From a virus, in IMG/VR virus record IMGVR_UViG_3300032285_002113, positions 1 through 23,140 of that record: DNA of 23,140 nucleotides; one strand, written 5' to 3'. The notes below the pieces were generated by a model, which saw only the letters and a list, made by a program, of their open reading frames with translations, did not search any database and was not told where the DNA came from. Position numbers and translations under genes: made by a program. Shown here piece by piece: positions 22,542-23,140 of this stretch (within the stretch, counting starts at the first letter, position 1; the number at the start of each line of letters is the position of its first letter).

Positions 22542-23140
22542 TTAGTAATAGAGAAGTATACATCCATCGCCTCCAGCTCCTGGTGTTCCACCAGCGCCAC
22601 CGCCACCACCACCAGACCCACCAGACCCAGCAGTAACTCCTGAACCATTATTTCCGACAGCCAGTACTCCTCCTCCACCTCCACCTGCTTTAGTTCCTGG
22701 AGACCCACCAGCAAAAACCCCAGCACCACCCACAGCACCATTAGTGGCACCATTACCGCCGCCTCCACCAGTCATAGAGCCAGAACCTCCCTTGAAACCA
22801 TTTGTTCCACTACCGCCACCTCCACCACCAGAAATACCAGCACCACCAGCAGTTGTAGAGTTACCTCCAGCACCAGCAGCTCCAAATGCACCAACAGATG
22901 CACCACCAGAACTTCCGTAAAAAGATGTACTAGCTGCAGGAACAGTACCTGTTGCAGCACCGCCACCTCCGCCACCTAATACTCCAGCAAGAGGCGCAGT
23001 CGTGCTGGTTGCACCACCGCCACCACCTCCTGCAGCAAGGCCACCAATATAAGAAGTTCCACCAGTACCACCAGTTGTACCTGCAGTACCTGCAGCACCA
23101 ATTGTTATAGAAGTTGAAGTGGAAACTCTAGCCCAACCAA
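22542..23140 (-). CDS. Glycine-rich tail fibre protein, C-terminal part (cut by window edge)
   Basis: The reading frame is open from position 23140 to the stop at 22542 (about 198 codons, N-terminus outside). Poly-Gly runs alternate with Ser/Thr/Ala (GGGGGGATSTTAPLAG, GAGISGGGGGGSGTNG) and the end is GAGGDGCILLYY, the usual closing of glycine-rich phage fibre proteins. A shorter start at 22775 would be arbitrary, since Gly-rich coding continues upstream. Poly-Gly II helices of such proteins form receptor-binding tips in T-even phages (gp38-type), but this may be a simple fibre. Confidence 0.75.
   Translation of the reverse strand, partial: GWARVSTSTSITIGAAGTAGTTGGTGGTSYIGGLAAGGGGGGATSTTAPLAGVLGGGGGGAATGTVPAASTSFYGSSGGASVGAFGAAGAGGNSTTAGGAGISGGGGGGSGTNGFKGGSGSMTGGGGGNGATNGAVGGAGVFAGGSPGTKAGGGGGGVLAVGNNGSGVTAGSGGSGGGGGGAGGTPGAGGDGCILLYY

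Noticed and set aside
22499-22975. Minus-strand Val/Leu-rich frames within the Gly-rich fibre
   Set aside because: They are alternate frames of GGN-type glycine codons; hydrophobic composition is an artefact of the repeat.
1-23140. Prophage or integrated element borders
   Set aside because: No integrase, att-like repeat, tRNA or host gene is visible; a free phage genome is the simpler reading.

Overview
This window is a stretch of tailed-phage genome (Caudoviricetes, contractile-tail 'myovirus' type). It encodes a tail sheath, a T4 gp19-like tube, a tape measure protein, a gp25-like wedge, a baseplate J/gp6-like wedge and a gpD/gp27-like hub, in compact co-oriented order. Every credible gene is on the minus strand, so transcription runs from high to low coordinates. 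No integrase, repressor, tRNA, IS element or CRISPR array is visible. The DNA is AT-rich. The host cannot be named from this window. The set of small lysine-rich proteins and the glycan-related genes resembles what is known from uncultured aquatic (freshwater/marine) phages; that comparison comes from memory, not from a search.

Layout in transcription order: (1) About 23.1-21.1 kb holds adhesion and fibre genes: a glycine-rich fibre cut by the window edge, a 62-aa GWTYD-type small protein, a 40-aa zinc ribbon, a collagen-like fibre and a 225-aa beta-rich protein. (2) 21.0-18.8 kb is a glycan-related cassette: a GH130-like beta-propeller, a TPR protein and an FkbM methyltransferase. A putative promoter inside an inverted repeat follows it. 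(3) 18.8-16.5 kb holds further adhesion-type proteins: one with a duplicated domain, one with a generic beta-rich phage surface domain, one LamG-like protein with a remarkable Cys/Tyr-rich insert, and a second GWTYD small protein. (4) 16.5-15.6 kb carries a 227-aa uncharacterised protein and an 82-aa Cys-rich protein. (5) 15.5-14.9 kb is a probable neck/connector protein behind a putative promoter. (6) 14.9-13.3 kb is a run of nine tiny proteins: one very acidic, seven mostly basic and one Cys-rich. They are tightly coupled by TAATG stop/start overlaps and end at a clear rho-independent terminator. (7) 13.1-1.1 kb is the tail module: gp10-like completion protein, tail terminator, sheath, tube, a tail assembly chaperone with a probable +1 frameshift extension, a tape measure with M23 and SLT domains, a tube-initiator-like protein, a LysM/gp53-like protein, the hub, gp25, baseplate J, and an OB-fold spike with a TNF/C1q-like tail. 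(8) 1.0-0 kb holds a tail fibre and the start of another.

Together the genes build a contractile tail with a peptidoglycan-degrading tape measure and an unusually varied set of surface-binding proteins. The enzymes between the fibre genes may modify either virion proteins or a host glycan. The most unusual features are the micro-protein cluster, the Cys/Tyr-rich insert, the TTT-TAA candidate frameshift site and the glycan cassette.
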